A stretch of 64,000 bases of DNA from the NCBI GenBank assembly GCA_016125585.1, contig WGLL01000011.1, forward strand, positions 248,001 through 312,000. Direction: 5' to 3'. Position 1 is the first letter of the stretch; each line of letters begins with the position of its first letter. A program made the translations under genes and the position numbers. This DNA is from Caulobacter sp. GTDB taxonomy: Bacteria > Pseudomonadota > Alphaproteobacteria > Caulobacterales > Caulobacteraceae. The notes beneath the pieces were generated by a model that saw only the letters and a program-made list of their open reading frames with translations, was not told where the DNA came from and did not search any database. Shown here piece by piece: positions 16,279-24,429 of this stretch.

Positions 16279-16565
16279 GTTCTGGGCCATTTTCCAAGGT
16301 CCATTGGCCCGGCCCCCTATCGAAGCGGCCCGCCCATTATACGCCCCCACCCCACCGGCGACAGCAACGAAGGGGATCGGCGCCGGCGCGGCCGCCCAGG
16401 CGCCGGGGGTTTCCGGCGGGTCCAGGGTTGGCGTCCGGCGGGGTTACAACGGTCCCGCGGCGGGGGTCAGGCGGGGGCGATAGGGGCCAAAAAGCGGGGC
16501 GCGGGAGTCCCAAGTGGGGCGGCGGAAATTCTCCGGGACGCGGGTCCGGGAATCGGGGTCCGGCG

Positions 16566-16583
16566 GATATGTCTAGACATATC
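16566..16583. promoter_or_regulatory. 18-bp perfect palindrome, copy 1 of the ATATGTC-N2-GACATAT motif
   Basis: GATATGTCTAGACATATC is a perfect palindrome, unusually AT-rich for this region. It is nested inside a looser GTCCG...CGGAC inverted repeat (about 16558-16595). The same motif with only the centre and outermost base changed occurs at 46844-46863. It is either an operator for a dimeric regulator of the secreted protein at 16699 or part of a mobile repeat. Confidence 0.5.
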
Positions 16584-16698
16584 GGGCGATCGGACGGGCG
16601 GATAACGCCGCGCCAGATAACGGGTCTCGCAGGTTGGCGGCCAAGGGCTGAATTCGGCCAGCATTGTTGAGACGCCGGCAGTGGCTCATGATCGTCGC

Positions 16699-17217
16699 AT
16701 GACCTCCATGGCTCCTCTTGCTCTGCTTCTTGTGTTGGGCGCATCGCCGACGATCGCCACCGCAGCCGAAAGCGCCCAGTGCAAGGTTGCCGACGTTCGG
16801 TCCATGCCAGAACTCCAGTCCCGGCTAGGCCGCAGGGCGGTGGAAGCGATCAGTCTGGCGGCGACGGCCGGGGTCGAGGATGATACGGCCTTGCTGGACT
16901 TGATCGACCCGAGGGCGACCTTTTCGCTGGGGTCCGGGGATGTGGGCAGGCCGCTGGGGACGGGGCCTGGGGCGGCGCGAGCCATGGCGCGGGAAATGAA
17001 GGCGGATTCGTTCCGGTTTCTCGGCTGGAACTCCATTCCGGCGCCCGCCGACGATCCCTGCGGCCGTCAGGAGGTCAAGGTCGACTTCTTTGACAGCGGC
17101 CGGAACACGGTCTTTCCGGTGACCTTCGTCTTCAAGGCCGGGCGGATCGTCGAGGCCAAGGGCTGGTCGCTGTCTTTCGAGGCTGGTCCCGTGGCGCGGG
17201 CGCCCGACGTCGACTGA
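16699..17217 (+). CDS. secreted hypothetical protein
   Basis: 172 residues with a signal peptide (MTSMAPLALLLVLGASPTI ending near TAAES). The mature part has cysteines in ESAQCKV and DDPCGRQ, and a two-layer alternation of helices and strands ending in VTFVFKAGRIVEAKGWSLSF. The pattern resembles NTF2-like or small periplasmic domains but I cannot assign a family. The start at 16699 is preferred over GTG at 16681 because it begins directly before the hydrophobic core. The palindrome at 16566-16583 lies upstream. Confidence 0.72.
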   Translation: MTSMAPLALLLVLGASPTIATAAESAQCKVADVRSMPELQSRLGRRAVEAISLAATAGVEDDTALLDLIDPRATFSLGSGDVGRPLGTGPGAARAMAREMKADSFRFLGWNSIPAPADDPCGRQEVKVDFFDSGRNTVFPVTFVFKAGRIVEAKGWSLSFEAGPVARAPDVD

Positions 17218-17269
17218 CATATTTAGCCAGCAAGGCGGCACGACGGGCGGGATTCGGTATGTTCCCAGC

Positions 17270-17548
17270 CTATAGAGCAGCGTCACATCGGGAGCATTTC
17301 TCTGGGGGAATGCTCACATAGACATATTTGAATATTCCCGACGCTCCGTTGTTATAACGAAAGAAAATTGGCAAGTCGCAGTCAGGGCAACTTGATAGCA
17401 GTATGACTATCAACACAACAAATGCGAAAGCGCCCTGATGCATCGGAATGGAAACGATCTCGTAGTAGTTTGAGATGAGGAATGGAAGGGCAAATAAAAG
17501 GGCGAATGCCCCCGCCATTCCTGAGAAATATATGGATCTCGGCCTCAT
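17270..17548 (-). CDS. small membrane protein with C-terminal zinc-ribbon-like cysteines
   Basis: 92 residues starting MRPRSIYFSGMAGAF. Two transmembrane segments (about residues 8-28 and 37-57) are followed by CPDCDLPIFF and, near the C-terminus, PEKCSRCDAAL. The two C-x-x-C pairs could bind zinc on the cytoplasmic side. The region is clearly poorer in GC than its neighbours, with codons such as ATA and TTG, suggesting recent acquisition. GGAG lies upstream of the ATG. No family is recognised and no partner gene is adjacent. Confidence 0.6.
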   Translation of the reverse strand: MRPRSIYFSGMAGAFALLFALPFLISNYYEIVSIPMHQGAFAFVVLIVILLSSCPDCDLPIFFRYNNGASGIFKYVYVSIPPEKCSRCDAAL

Positions 17549-17724
17549 GCTGTTCGCTCCGACTCCACGTATTTGGCATGAATGCTCTGGGGATTTGCCT
17601 GATCGCCCCGCCAGTCCCAGCCTGCCCCTCTGTGATCCCACTTTTCAGAAAGCGGGAGTCAGGACGCAAGAAGGAGCAGGGGCGGAGTCGCAATTTTCGT
17701 CAAAGACCCTATCTAGACGCCCGC

Positions 17725-18654
17725 ATGACCCATTCCCCGTCCTCCTCCGCCGCGCTTCCCCCCGCCGATGACCTTGTCGCCACCTTCCAGATCGAGGGCT
17801 GGCCGGTGCGGGGGCGGATCACGCGGCTGGGCGCCTCGATCGACGAGGTGCTGACCCGGCACGCCTATCCCGAGCCGGTGGCCAATCTGCTGGGCGAGAT
17901 CTGCGCCCTGGCGGCGCTGGTCGGCTCCAGCCTGAAGTTCGACGGGCGGCTGATCGTCCAGGCGCAGGGCGACGGGCCGGTGAGTTTCGCCGTCTGCGAC
18001 TATGACACCGACGGGACCTTCCGCGGCTATTGCCGGTTCGACGCCGAGCGGGTGGCCGAGGCCAGCCAGGGCTTTGTGCGGCCGGGCGCCCGCACGCTGC
18101 TGGGCGAGGGGCTGTTCATCATGACGGTCGACCAGGGGAGCGACATGGACCGCTACCAGGGTATCACCCAGATCGAGGGCGAGACCCTGGCCCTGTGCGC
18201 CGAGCAGTATTTCGCCCAGTCCGAGCAGGTGCCGACCCGCATCCGGCTGGCCGTCGGCCAGGTGGATTCCGGCGGGGGTCCGACCTGGCGGGCCGGCGGA
18301 CTGATGATCCAGAACATCGCCGAGGACGCCGCCCGCGGCTCGACCGAGGACGCCTGGTTCCGGGCCCAGGCCCTGTTCCAGACCACCGGCGAGGACGAGC
18401 TGATCGACCCGACCGTGCCGGCCGAGACCCTGCTGTGGCGACTGTTCAACGAGGACGGGGTGCGCCTGTTCGAGCCGCTGGCGCTGAAGACCTTCTGCCG
18501 GTGCTCGGAAGAGCGGATCGCCACGGTGATCGACAGCTTCTCGGACGAGGAGCGGGCCGAAATGGTCGAGCCGGACGGCAAGATCCATGTGACCTGCGAA
18601 TACTGCAACCGGGTCTATGCGCTTGGCGTCGGCGAGGTTCCGGCGGCGGGGTGA
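17725..18654 (+). CDS. hslO: Hsp33 family redox-regulated chaperone
   Basis: 309 residues. The C-terminal redox switch is present with all four cysteines: CRCSEER (C-x-C) and, about 32 residues later, CEYCNRVY (C-x-x-C), which bind zinc when reduced and form disulfides on oxidation. The N-terminal domain carries GDGPVSFAVCDYDTDGTFRGY and DRYQGITQIEGE. The start at 17725 is the last ATG before the conserved N-terminus. It is a cytoplasmic holdase active under oxidative or unfolding stress. The next feature downstream is a REP-like pair. Confidence 0.95.
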   Translation: MTHSPSSSAALPPADDLVATFQIEGWPVRGRITRLGASIDEVLTRHAYPEPVANLLGEICALAALVGSSLKFDGRLIVQAQGDGPVSFAVCDYDTDGTFRGYCRFDAERVAEASQGFVRPGARTLLGEGLFIMTVDQGSDMDRYQGITQIEGETLALCAEQYFAQSEQVPTRIRLAVGQVDSGGGPTWRAGGLMIQNIAEDAARGSTEDAWFRAQALFQTTGEDELIDPTVPAETLLWRLFNEDGVRLFEPLALKTFCRCSEERIATVIDSFSDEERAEMVEPDGKIHVTCEYCNRVYALGVGEVPAAG

Positions 18655-18680
18655 GGTCCGGACTTCCGGAAACAGGCTGT

Positions 18681-18810
18681 TCCGTCATCCCGGCCGAAGC
18701 GTAGCGCACAGCCGGGACCCGGAAGGGACGAGGCTGGGGTCGGGATGTGTCAGCGCGCGCGCCTGGAGCCGCTGGGTCCCGGCTCTGCCTTCGGTCGTTC
18801 GGGATGACGC
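18681..18810. repeat. inverted REP-like pair (family B)
   Basis: CCGTCATCCCGGCCGAAGCG followed by TAGCGCACAGCCGGGACCC (18681-18720), and an inverted counterpart, GGGTCCCGGCTCTGCCTTCG then GTCGTTCGGGATGACG, at 18774-18809. Same head-to-head design as family A with a longer loop. It sits between hslO and the convergent apaG gene. Confidence 0.7.
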
Positions 18811-18853
18811 AAGCAACGTCCACTGTCGCCATCACCCCGGAAGAGGCCCTGCT

Positions 18854-19285
18854 CTAGTTCAGCTTCTTCGCCGCCCCCGGCAGGTGGAGCGAGAACTCCG
18901 GGATTTCCGCCTCGAAGGCGTCGCCGTCGTCGGTCAGCATCTGGTAGGCGCCGCTCATCACCCCCGACGGGGTTTCCAGTGGGCAACCTGAGACATAGCG
19001 GAAGGCCTCGCGGCCCCGCAGGATCGGCTGTTCGCCGACCACGCCCCGGCCCCGCAGCTCCTCGCGACGGTTCTGGGCGTCGGTGATCACCCAGCGGCGG
19101 GAGACCAGCTGGATCGTCTCCTGGCCATGGTTCTCGATCTCGACGGTGTAGTTCCAGAAATACAGGTTCTCGACCGGATCGGACTGGCCCGGGGCATAGT
19201 TGGCCTTCACCCGCACGACGACGTCGCGGGTGCGCGCTTCATAGACCGGGCTGTCGGAAGTGCCACGCTTGCGGATGGGTCTCAT
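18854..19285 (-). CDS. apaG: Co2+/Mg2+ efflux protein ApaG
   Basis: 143 residues with the ApaG fold (fibronectin type III-like). Signature segments are VVVRVKANYAPGQSDP, NYTVEIENHGQETIQLVSRRWVITDA, GRGVVGEQPIL and the C-terminal GAYQMLTDDGDAFEAEIPEFSL. The molecular role is poorly known. The ATG at 19283-19285 overlaps the TGA of metZ (ATGA), so its translation is probably coupled to metZ. The N-terminal 15 residues are a basic extension. Confidence 0.95.
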   Translation of the reverse strand: MRPIRKRGTSDSPVYEARTRDVVVRVKANYAPGQSDPVENLYFWNYTVEIENHGQETIQLVSRRWVITDAQNRREELRGRGVVGEQPILRGREAFRYVSGCPLETPSGVMSGAYQMLTDDGDAFEAEIPEFSLHLPGAAKKLN

Positions 19286-20466
19286 GCGTCGTCCAGGGCT
19301 TTGCTCAGGTCCTTGCTCAGGTCGACCACGTCCTCCAGGCCCACGCTCATGCGCACGAAGCCCTCGGTCAGACCGATCTCGAGGCGCTTGTCCTCGGGCA
19401 TGGCGCGGTGGGTGGTGGTGGAGGGATGAGTCGCCATGGACTTGGCATCGCCCAGGTTGTTGCTGATGTCGACGATGTTCAACCCGTCGAGGAATCGCCA
19501 TGCCGCCTCACGCGAACCGAGGTCGAAGGCGAGAAGATTGCCAAAACCGCTCATCTGGGCCCGGGCCACGGCGGCCTGGGGGTGGTCGGCGCGCCCGGGA
19601 TAGCGGACGGACCGCACCTTCGGGTGCGCCCCGATCAGATCGGCCAGAACGGCGGCCGTCTCGGTCTGGCGGCGCACCCGCAGGTCCAGCGTCTCCAGCC
19701 CCTTGAGCAGGACCCAGGCGTTGAACGGGCTGATCGCCGGGCCGGTGTGGCGCAGGATGTCGCGGTAGGCGTCTTCCATCAGGGCGTGGTCGCAGAGGAT
19801 GGCCCCGCCCAGCACCCGGCCCTGGCCGTCGATATGCTTGGTCGCCGAATAGACAACGACGTCGGCGCCCAGCGTCAGCGGTTGCTGGAAGATCGGGGTG
19901 GCGAAGACATTGTCGACCACCACCTTCGCTCCGGCGGCATGGGCGATCTTCGCCACCGCGGCGATGTCGGTGATCTCCAGCAGCGGATTGGCCGGGCTCT
20001 CGACCAGCACCACCTTGGTGTTGGGCCGCATTGCCGCCCGCCAGGCGTCCAGGTCGGTGGCGTCGACGAAGGTGGTCTCGACCCCGAAGCGGGGCAGCCA
20101 TTGCGAGACGATCCAGTTGCAGGAGCCGAACAGGGCGCGGCCGGCCACCAGATGGTCGCCCGCCCGCAGCAGGCCGGTCAGGGCGACATGCACCGCCGCC
20201 ATGCCGCTGGCCACGGCGCGGCAGTATTCGGCGCCCTCCAGAAGGGCCAGACGCTCCTCGAAGATCTGGGTCGTGGGGTTGGCGTAGCGGCTGTAGACAA
20301 AGCCCGGCTCGTCGCCAGCGAAGCGGGCGTCGGCGCCGGCGGCGCTCTCGTAGACGAAGCTCTGCGTCAGATAGATGGGCTCGGAGGTCTCGCCGAAGGC
20401 GCTGCGGTGAATGCCGCCGCGGATCAGCTTGGTGGCCGGCTGCCAGTCTTCGGGTTTGTCGGCCAT
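19282..20466 (-). CDS. metZ: O-succinylhomoserine sulfhydrylase
   Basis: A 394-residue Cys/Met-metabolism PLP enzyme. The PLP lysine is in VVYSATKHIDGQGRVLGG. Other landmarks are SRYANPTTQIFEERLALLEGAE, ASGMAAVHVAL and VVLVESPANPLLEI. The segment TEGFVRMSVGLEDVVDL at the C-terminus is typical. The enzyme converts O-succinylhomoserine and sulfide to homocysteine in methionine synthesis. It is the first gene of a two-gene operon with apaG. I favour MetZ over cystathionine gamma-synthase from the overall sequence pattern, but that distinction is family-level inference. Confidence 0.92.
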   Translation of the reverse strand: MADKPEDWQPATKLIRGGIHRSAFGETSEPIYLTQSFVYESAAGADARFAGDEPGFVYSRYANPTTQIFEERLALLEGAEYCRAVASGMAAVHVALTGLLRAGDHLVAGRALFGSCNWIVSQWLPRFGVETTFVDATDLDAWRAAMRPNTKVVLVESPANPLLEITDIAAVAKIAHAAGAKVVVDNVFATPIFQQPLTLGADVVVYSATKHIDGQGRVLGGAILCDHALMEDAYRDILRHTGPAISPFNAWVLLKGLETLDLRVRRQTETAAVLADLIGAHPKVRSVRYPGRADHPQAAVARAQMSGFGNLLAFDLGSREAAWRFLDGLNIVDISNNLGDAKSMATHPSTTTHRAMPEDKRLEIGLTEGFVRMSVGLEDVVDLSKDLSKALDDA

Positions 20467-20688
20467 GGGGGTCTCCTTGCGATGCGGCGCATCAATCGCA
20501 CAGGCCGGCGCCCGGTCAAGGCCGGGGCGGCGATCGCCGGCCCCCGAATTCCTGAGCGTCGTTGCAGCCGCGCTGCGGCTGGAGGTCTGTCGGGCGCACG
20601 ACCGTGTTGAGGGAACCGGGTTCGCCGAAGCGGCGTTCAGGGTTAATGTCGCCCGGCGCCGTCCCGGGCGTCCTCAAGGAGAGCCGCC

Positions 20689-20901
20689 TTGCTTCTGACG
20701 ACCATCTTCCGAGTCTTCGCCGCCATCCTGGCCCTGTTCGGGATCCTGAACTTCGTCCTGCTGGTGCTCGCCGACCCGATCGGCCGCTTCTCGCCGGTCA
20801 GCTTCAGCGCCACCACCGGCCTGACGGACGCCATCCTGCTGTTCGGGGTGGGCGCCGGCGTCTGGATGCTGGGGACGGGCGGTCACAAGGCGCATCACTA
20901 G
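20689..20901 (+). CDS. small membrane protein (70 aa)
   Basis: Starts with TTG behind a good AAGGAG ribosome-binding site. Two hydrophobic segments (residues 5-29 and about 44-62) with a short polar turn (DPIGRFSPVSFSATTG) and a His-rich C-terminus (GGHKAHH). No known family. It is flanked upstream by metZ (divergent) and downstream by a REP-like pair. Confidence 0.65.
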   Translation: MLLTTIFRVFAAILALFGILNFVLLVLADPIGRFSPVSFSATTGLTDAILLFGVGAGVWMLGTGGHKAHH

Positions 20902-21401
20902 CCCCGACCGAAAGTCCCGCCCCTGACCGTCATCCTGGGCCCTGCGCCCAGGATTCCTCTGCCCGCGCCGCCAAGGGTCAGGCATCCGTGCGCCGTCTGC
21001 GCGACCTCGCGGGCCAACTGCCAGTGATCCTGGGCGCGGGGCCAAGGATGACGGCGAGTCTTCGGCGCATTCACTCACTTCAGTCACAAACCGCGCCGCC
21101 TCAATCGGGCAACGCAACCCGGCTCGCCGCGTAGGCTCGCGCGGAGCCAAACCGACCCACAAAGCCCGCCGATCGGCCGACCGTCCGACCTACGCTCCGA
21201 CCCACGTCCACAAACGGTCGGCCACCGGACCCCCCCACACTGCAAGGCGATTCCGGCTCCAAAGGTCTCCAATTCCGCCACAACGCCTTTTCCGTAGGGC
21301 GGGCGGCCGCGATATACTGGACCGGCGCTTCGATAGCGGGCCCGGCCGGGCGCCAAGATTCCCTTGCAACCGGCGTCGCGCGCGGCGAGTGTCCGCCAAC
21401 G
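20902..21401. other. 500-bp intergenic region
   Basis: Contains a family C REP-like pair (20928-21054). The region 21070-21400 has no credible coding sequence on either strand; it is rich in short GC palindromes and C-runs and presumably carries the promoter of the dCTP deaminase gene. Confidence 0.55.
20928..21054. repeat. inverted REP-like pair (family C)
   Basis: GTCATCCTGGGCCCTGCGCC with CAGGAT following (20929-20954), and an inverted unit GATCCTGGGCGCGGGGCC with AAGGATGACGG (21026-21054). The same family (CATCCTGGGC...GCCCAGGATGA) recurs three times at 49031-49326. Confidence 0.75.
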
Positions 21402-22421
21402 ATGAATGACACACCTCCCGCGGGGATTCTGCCCTGCCAATCCATCGAGGACCTGATCGCGCAGGACGCCATCCGGTCACTCACGCCCTTCGACTCCGAC
21501 CAGGTGCAGCCGGCCAGCCTCGATCTGCGGCTGGGCGAACGCGTCTGGCGGGTCCGGGCCTCCTTCCTGCCGGGCCTGAAGCGGACCGTCATGGACCGGC
21601 TGCCCGACGTGGCCATGCATGAGCTGGACCTGACGCGCGGGGCGGTGATGGAGCGCGGCTGCGTCTACATCGCCGAGATCCAGGAGCGATTGACCCTGCC
21701 CAAGGGGGTTTCGGCCCGGGGCAACCCGAAGAGCTCATCGGGGCGGGTGGACGTCTTTGTCCGGCTGCTGACCGACCATGGTCCGGCCTTCGACGATGTC
21801 GCCGAGGGCTATGACGGGCCGCTGTATCTGGAGATCGCCCCCCAGACCTTCTCGGTGCTGGTCCGCACCGGCACCCGGCTCAACCAGCTGCGGCTGAAGC
21901 GCGGGCGGCCGCCGGTGCTGGAGACCCGCAGCGTCGGGGTCGACCTGTCGTCCGGCATGGCCGGGTTCCGGGGACGGCGCCACGCCGGCGTCATCGACTT
22001 GGACAAGGAAAACGGCCACGACCCGCGCGACTTCTGGGAGCCGCTGGAGCCGCGCAAGGGCGAGCTGCTGCTCGACCCCAACGAATTCTACATCCTGGCC
22101 TCCAAGGACGACATCGAGATCCCCGTGCTGCAGGCGGCGGAGATGACCCCGATCGACCCCTCGGTCGGCGAGTTCCGGGTGCATTACGCCGGCTTCTTCG
22201 ATCCGGGATTCGGCACCGCCGAGACCGAGTCGGTCGGCTCCAAGGGCGTGCTGGAGGTGCGCAGCCACGAGACGCCCTTCCTGCTGGAGGACGGCCAGAC
22301 CGTGGCGCGGCTGGTCTATGAGCCGCTGACCGCCCGGCCGACCCGGCTGTATGGCGAGGACGGGTCCCACTATCTGCGGCAGGGGCTGAAATTGTCGAAG
22401 CATTTCAAGCCCTGGACCTAG
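21402..22421 (+). CDS. dcd: 2'-deoxycytidine 5'-triphosphate deaminase (long alphaproteobacterial form)
   Basis: 339 residues, nearly twice the length of E. coli Dcd (193 aa). The N-terminal half carries DQVQPASLDLRLGERVWRV and RGNPKSSSGRVDVFVRLLTD, the substrate-binding signatures of the dCTP deaminase/dUTPase fold. The second half repeats the fold (PSVGEFRVHYAGFFDPGFG, LLEDGQTVARLVYEPL). The enzyme deaminates dCTP to dUTP for dTTP synthesis. The ATG at 21402 gives the usual start. It has no close partner on the same strand. Confidence 0.9.
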   Translation: MNDTPPAGILPCQSIEDLIAQDAIRSLTPFDSDQVQPASLDLRLGERVWRVRASFLPGLKRTVMDRLPDVAMHELDLTRGAVMERGCVYIAEIQERLTLPKGVSARGNPKSSSGRVDVFVRLLTDHGPAFDDVAEGYDGPLYLEIAPQTFSVLVRTGTRLNQLRLKRGRPPVLETRSVGVDLSSGMAGFRGRRHAGVIDLDKENGHDPRDFWEPLEPRKGELLLDPNEFYILASKDDIEIPVLQAAEMTPIDPSVGEFRVHYAGFFDPGFGTAETESVGSKGVLEVRSHETPFLLEDGQTVARLVYEPLTARPTRLYGEDGSHYLRQGLKLSKHFKPWT

Positions 22422-22582
22422 GGCAGCGCGCGATTTGAAGGACGCCAACCGCGCGGCTCCAGGGTTCTGTCAGCGCGCGTTGCGAACCGATGATCGGTTT
22501 CCGCCCCGCGGACGCGCGCCGGCCGAGGTCACGTGTCCCCGACATAATGTAAGGGTCGCTTGACATTGATTGGCGCCGGTGA

Positions 22583-22610
22583 GACAAGCGTCCTTGTCAT
22601 AACGACAAGG
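22583..22610 (+). promoter_or_regulatory. operator-like array of GACAAG half-sites before the membrane-protein/Xre operon
   Basis: Three alternating half-sites: GACAAG (22583-22588), CTTGTC (22593-22598) and GACAAG (22604-22609). The last two extend to the inverted repeat CCTTGTC-N5-GACAAGG. The array ends 10 bp before the ATG at 22620 and covers the region of the ribosome-binding site. A TTGACA at 22560-22565 could be the -35 element. The small Xre regulator encoded in this operon is the obvious candidate to bind it. Confidence 0.5.
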
Positions 22611-22619
22611 AGGGCAGAC

Positions 22620-23072
22620 ATGACCCAGCCATCAATCGCCGGCAAGGCAAGGGCTCACCGCAGCCGCATTCTGTTGCTTCTGACCTTTTTCGGGGCGGGC
22701 GCCGGCGTGGCCGTCGCGCTGCTCGCGCTGGAGATGGACATCGGCCTCGCCGGCCTGATCTTCGCCGTCGTCGGCATCGTCCTGGCGACTCTGTCGCTGA
22801 TCGCGGCCGCCCGCTGGTGGGGCCTCGCGGACGAAGCGGTGAAGGAAGCCCACAAGACCGGCTGGTACTGGGGCGGTTCGGGCGGTCTGGGCCTTGCGGC
22901 GGGCCTCCTGGGGCCGCTGTTGACGCTGCAGCCGGACGTCTCCCTGCGCCGGTTCGCCCTGTTTCCCGGCGACGCGGGCCTGATCGCCACCGGCGTCGCC
23001 CTGACCATTGGCCTCGCCTTCGCCGGCTACCTGGTCGGCTGGGCCGGCTGGTGGATCCTCCGCGGTCGCTGA
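22620..23072 (+). CDS. membrane protein of unknown function, first gene of Xre-containing operon
   Basis: 150 residues beginning MTQPSIAGKARAHRS. Four hydrophobic segments (about residues 18-40, 45-65, 85-105 and 122-145) separated by short loops; one loop holds DEAVKEAHKTGWYWGG. No catalytic motif or recognised family. The ATG at 22620 follows AAGGAGGG. It is followed at 27 bp by a second membrane-protein gene and then by an Xre regulator. Confidence 0.78.
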   Translation: MTQPSIAGKARAHRSRILLLLTFFGAGAGVAVALLALEMDIGLAGLIFAVVGIVLATLSLIAAARWWGLADEAVKEAHKTGWYWGGSGGLGLAAGLLGPLLTLQPDVSLRRFALFPGDAGLIATGVALTIGLAFAGYLVGWAGWWILRGR

Positions 23073-23099
23073 TTTCTCGATTAAAAACGGATATTTGCC

Positions 23100-23507
23100 A
23101 TGGTTCGCACCTCATCCCTCAGCCCGGCGGCCCGCCGCTACATGCGACGCTTCGTGCCGGCGATGCTGGCCTATGTCGTGGTCCTGTTCGCCTCGATCTA
23201 TGTGCTGGACCAGCTGCACCCCACGGGACTGCTGCTCTGGGGCGCCGCCATCGCGCCGTCCCTGCCGATCCTGGCGGTGATCGCGGTGATGGGGCTCTAC
23301 ATCGTCGAGGAAACCGACGAGGTGCCGCGCACGGTGGCGGTGCAGTCCATGCTCTGGGGCATCGGCATTTCGCTGTCGGTGGCGACCGTCTGGGGCTTTC
23401 TCGAGAACGCCGACCTGGCGCCGCATCTGTCCAGCTTCCTGATGTTCCCGATGTTCTGCGCGGCGATGGGCCTGTCCCAGCCCTTCATCTGGCGGCGGTA
23501 TCGCTGA
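23100..23507 (+). CDS. membrane protein of unknown function
   Basis: 135 residues with four hydrophobic segments (about 18-38, 43-65, 80-100 and 108-128) and a basic N-terminus (SPAARRYMRRF). The acidic loop VEETDEVPRT lies between segments two and three. The stop TGA overlaps the ATG of the Xre regulator gene (ATGA), indicating translational coupling. Such small membrane proteins coupled to a short Xre protein are a recurring arrangement, but their function is unknown. Confidence 0.82.
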   Translation: MVRTSSLSPAARRYMRRFVPAMLAYVVVLFASIYVLDQLHPTGLLLWGAAIAPSLPILAVIAVMGLYIVEETDEVPRTVAVQSMLWGIGISLSVATVWGFLENADLAPHLSSFLMFPMFCAAMGLSQPFIWRRYR

Positions 23508-23704
23508 TGAAGAACCGCCTGAAAGTGCTTCGCGCCGAACGGGACTGGAGCCAGGCGGATCTCGCGGACCGGCTGGAGGTCTCCCGGCAGACCATCAACG
23601 CCATCGAGACCGGGAAATACGACCCCAGCCTGCCGCTGGCCTTCAAGATCGGCCGCCTGTTCGGCCTACCCATTGAAACCATCTTCGACGACGCTGCGGC
23701 GTGA
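23507..23704 (+). CDS. Cro/CI (Xre)-type HTH transcriptional regulator, 65 aa
   Basis: Essentially a single HTH_3 domain: MKNRLKVLRAERDWSQADLA, then a recognition helix in VSRQTINAIETGKYDPSLPL, ending IGRLFGLPIETIFDD. This is the YozG-like class of short regulators. The start overlaps the stop of the membrane-protein gene by one ATGA, so the two products are made in a fixed ratio. It probably autoregulates the operon through the half-site array at 22583-22610; that is inference. Confidence 0.92.
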   Translation: MKNRLKVLRAERDWSQADLADRLEVSRQTINAIETGKYDPSLPLAFKIGRLFGLPIETIFDDAAA

Positions 23705-23726
23705 ACCGGGCGAGAGGAGAGCCACA

Positions 23727-24386
23727 ATGAATAGCGCTGCATCAAATCCGGGACCCGGCGCCCGTCGCCTGATCCTCGCCGGGCTCGGCCTGGTCTTCGG
23801 GGGCGGCCTGGGCTACGCGGTCGGCCGGCTGATCAAGTCCGGCGTGCTGAGCGCCGATGGCCTGGGCTGGTCGGATATCGCCGCGGCGGCCATCGCCGTC
23901 TGCCTTCTGGCCATGGGCGTCGTGATCGGAGCCGCCAGTTTCAGCCGCGTCGCGGCCGGACGGATGATCGACGCCAGGAGCGGCAGGCCCGCAACGCCGG
24001 CGCAACAGTCCTTCTACCGGCAACAGGCCATCGTCCTGGCGCTGGCCGGGATCATGATGGCCGCGCCGGTCGCCACGGTGGCGGTGTTCGGCAAGGTTCC
24101 GGAACCGCTCGGATCCATTGTCATGCTGGGCGTGATCGCCGTTTTCCTGGTTCAGACCGCCTTCAATCTGACCGTCTGGCGGCGCGGCGACGAGATGATG
24201 CGGCAGGTGATCTCCGAGACCGGGGCCGTCTGCTTCTGGATCCTGCAAGGGCTGTTGTTCCTGTGGGCCGCCGCCGAGAAGCTGGGGCTGGCCCCGGCGC
24301 TCAGCGCCTGGGACATCATGACCATCCTGATGGGGGTCTACCTCGTCATTTCCTCCCTGATGTCCATTCGTCGCGGCCTGGCCTGA
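23727..24386 (+). CDS. membrane protein of unknown function
   Basis: 219 residues. Six hydrophobic segments are visible, with a cytoplasmic loop of about 35 residues (RMIDARSGRPATPAQQSFYRQQA). The start at 23727 follows GAGAGGAGAG and places MNSAASNPGPGARR before the first segment. It follows the Xre gene by 22 bp in the same operon. No family is recognised. Confidence 0.78.
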   Translation: MNSAASNPGPGARRLILAGLGLVFGGGLGYAVGRLIKSGVLSADGLGWSDIAAAAIAVCLLAMGVVIGAASFSRVAAGRMIDARSGRPATPAQQSFYRQQAIVLALAGIMMAAPVATVAVFGKVPEPLGSIVMLGVIAVFLVQTAFNLTVWRRGDEMMRQVISETGAVCFWILQGLLFLWAAAEKLGLAPALSAWDIMTILMGVYLVISSLMSIRRGLA

Positions 24387-24429
24387 GCGTCGCCGTCTTG
24401 CTGATACATTTCTGTTGGAGTTCTTCCCC

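Larger units (their letters stand above)
16133..16698. other. 566-bp intergenic region with REP pair and palindrome
   Basis: No credible gene. A family A REP pair occupies 16175-16278. The rest is GC-rich, with an 18-bp perfect palindrome at 16566-16583 about 115 bp upstream of the next gene. Short open frames on both strands have no ribosome-binding site and unnatural composition. Confidence 0.6.

Noticed and set aside
16240..16744. Two overlapping frames (16240-16605 plus, 16337-16744 minus) in the gap upstream of 16699
   Set aside because: No ribosome-binding site, unnatural composition, and both read through the REP unit or the palindrome.
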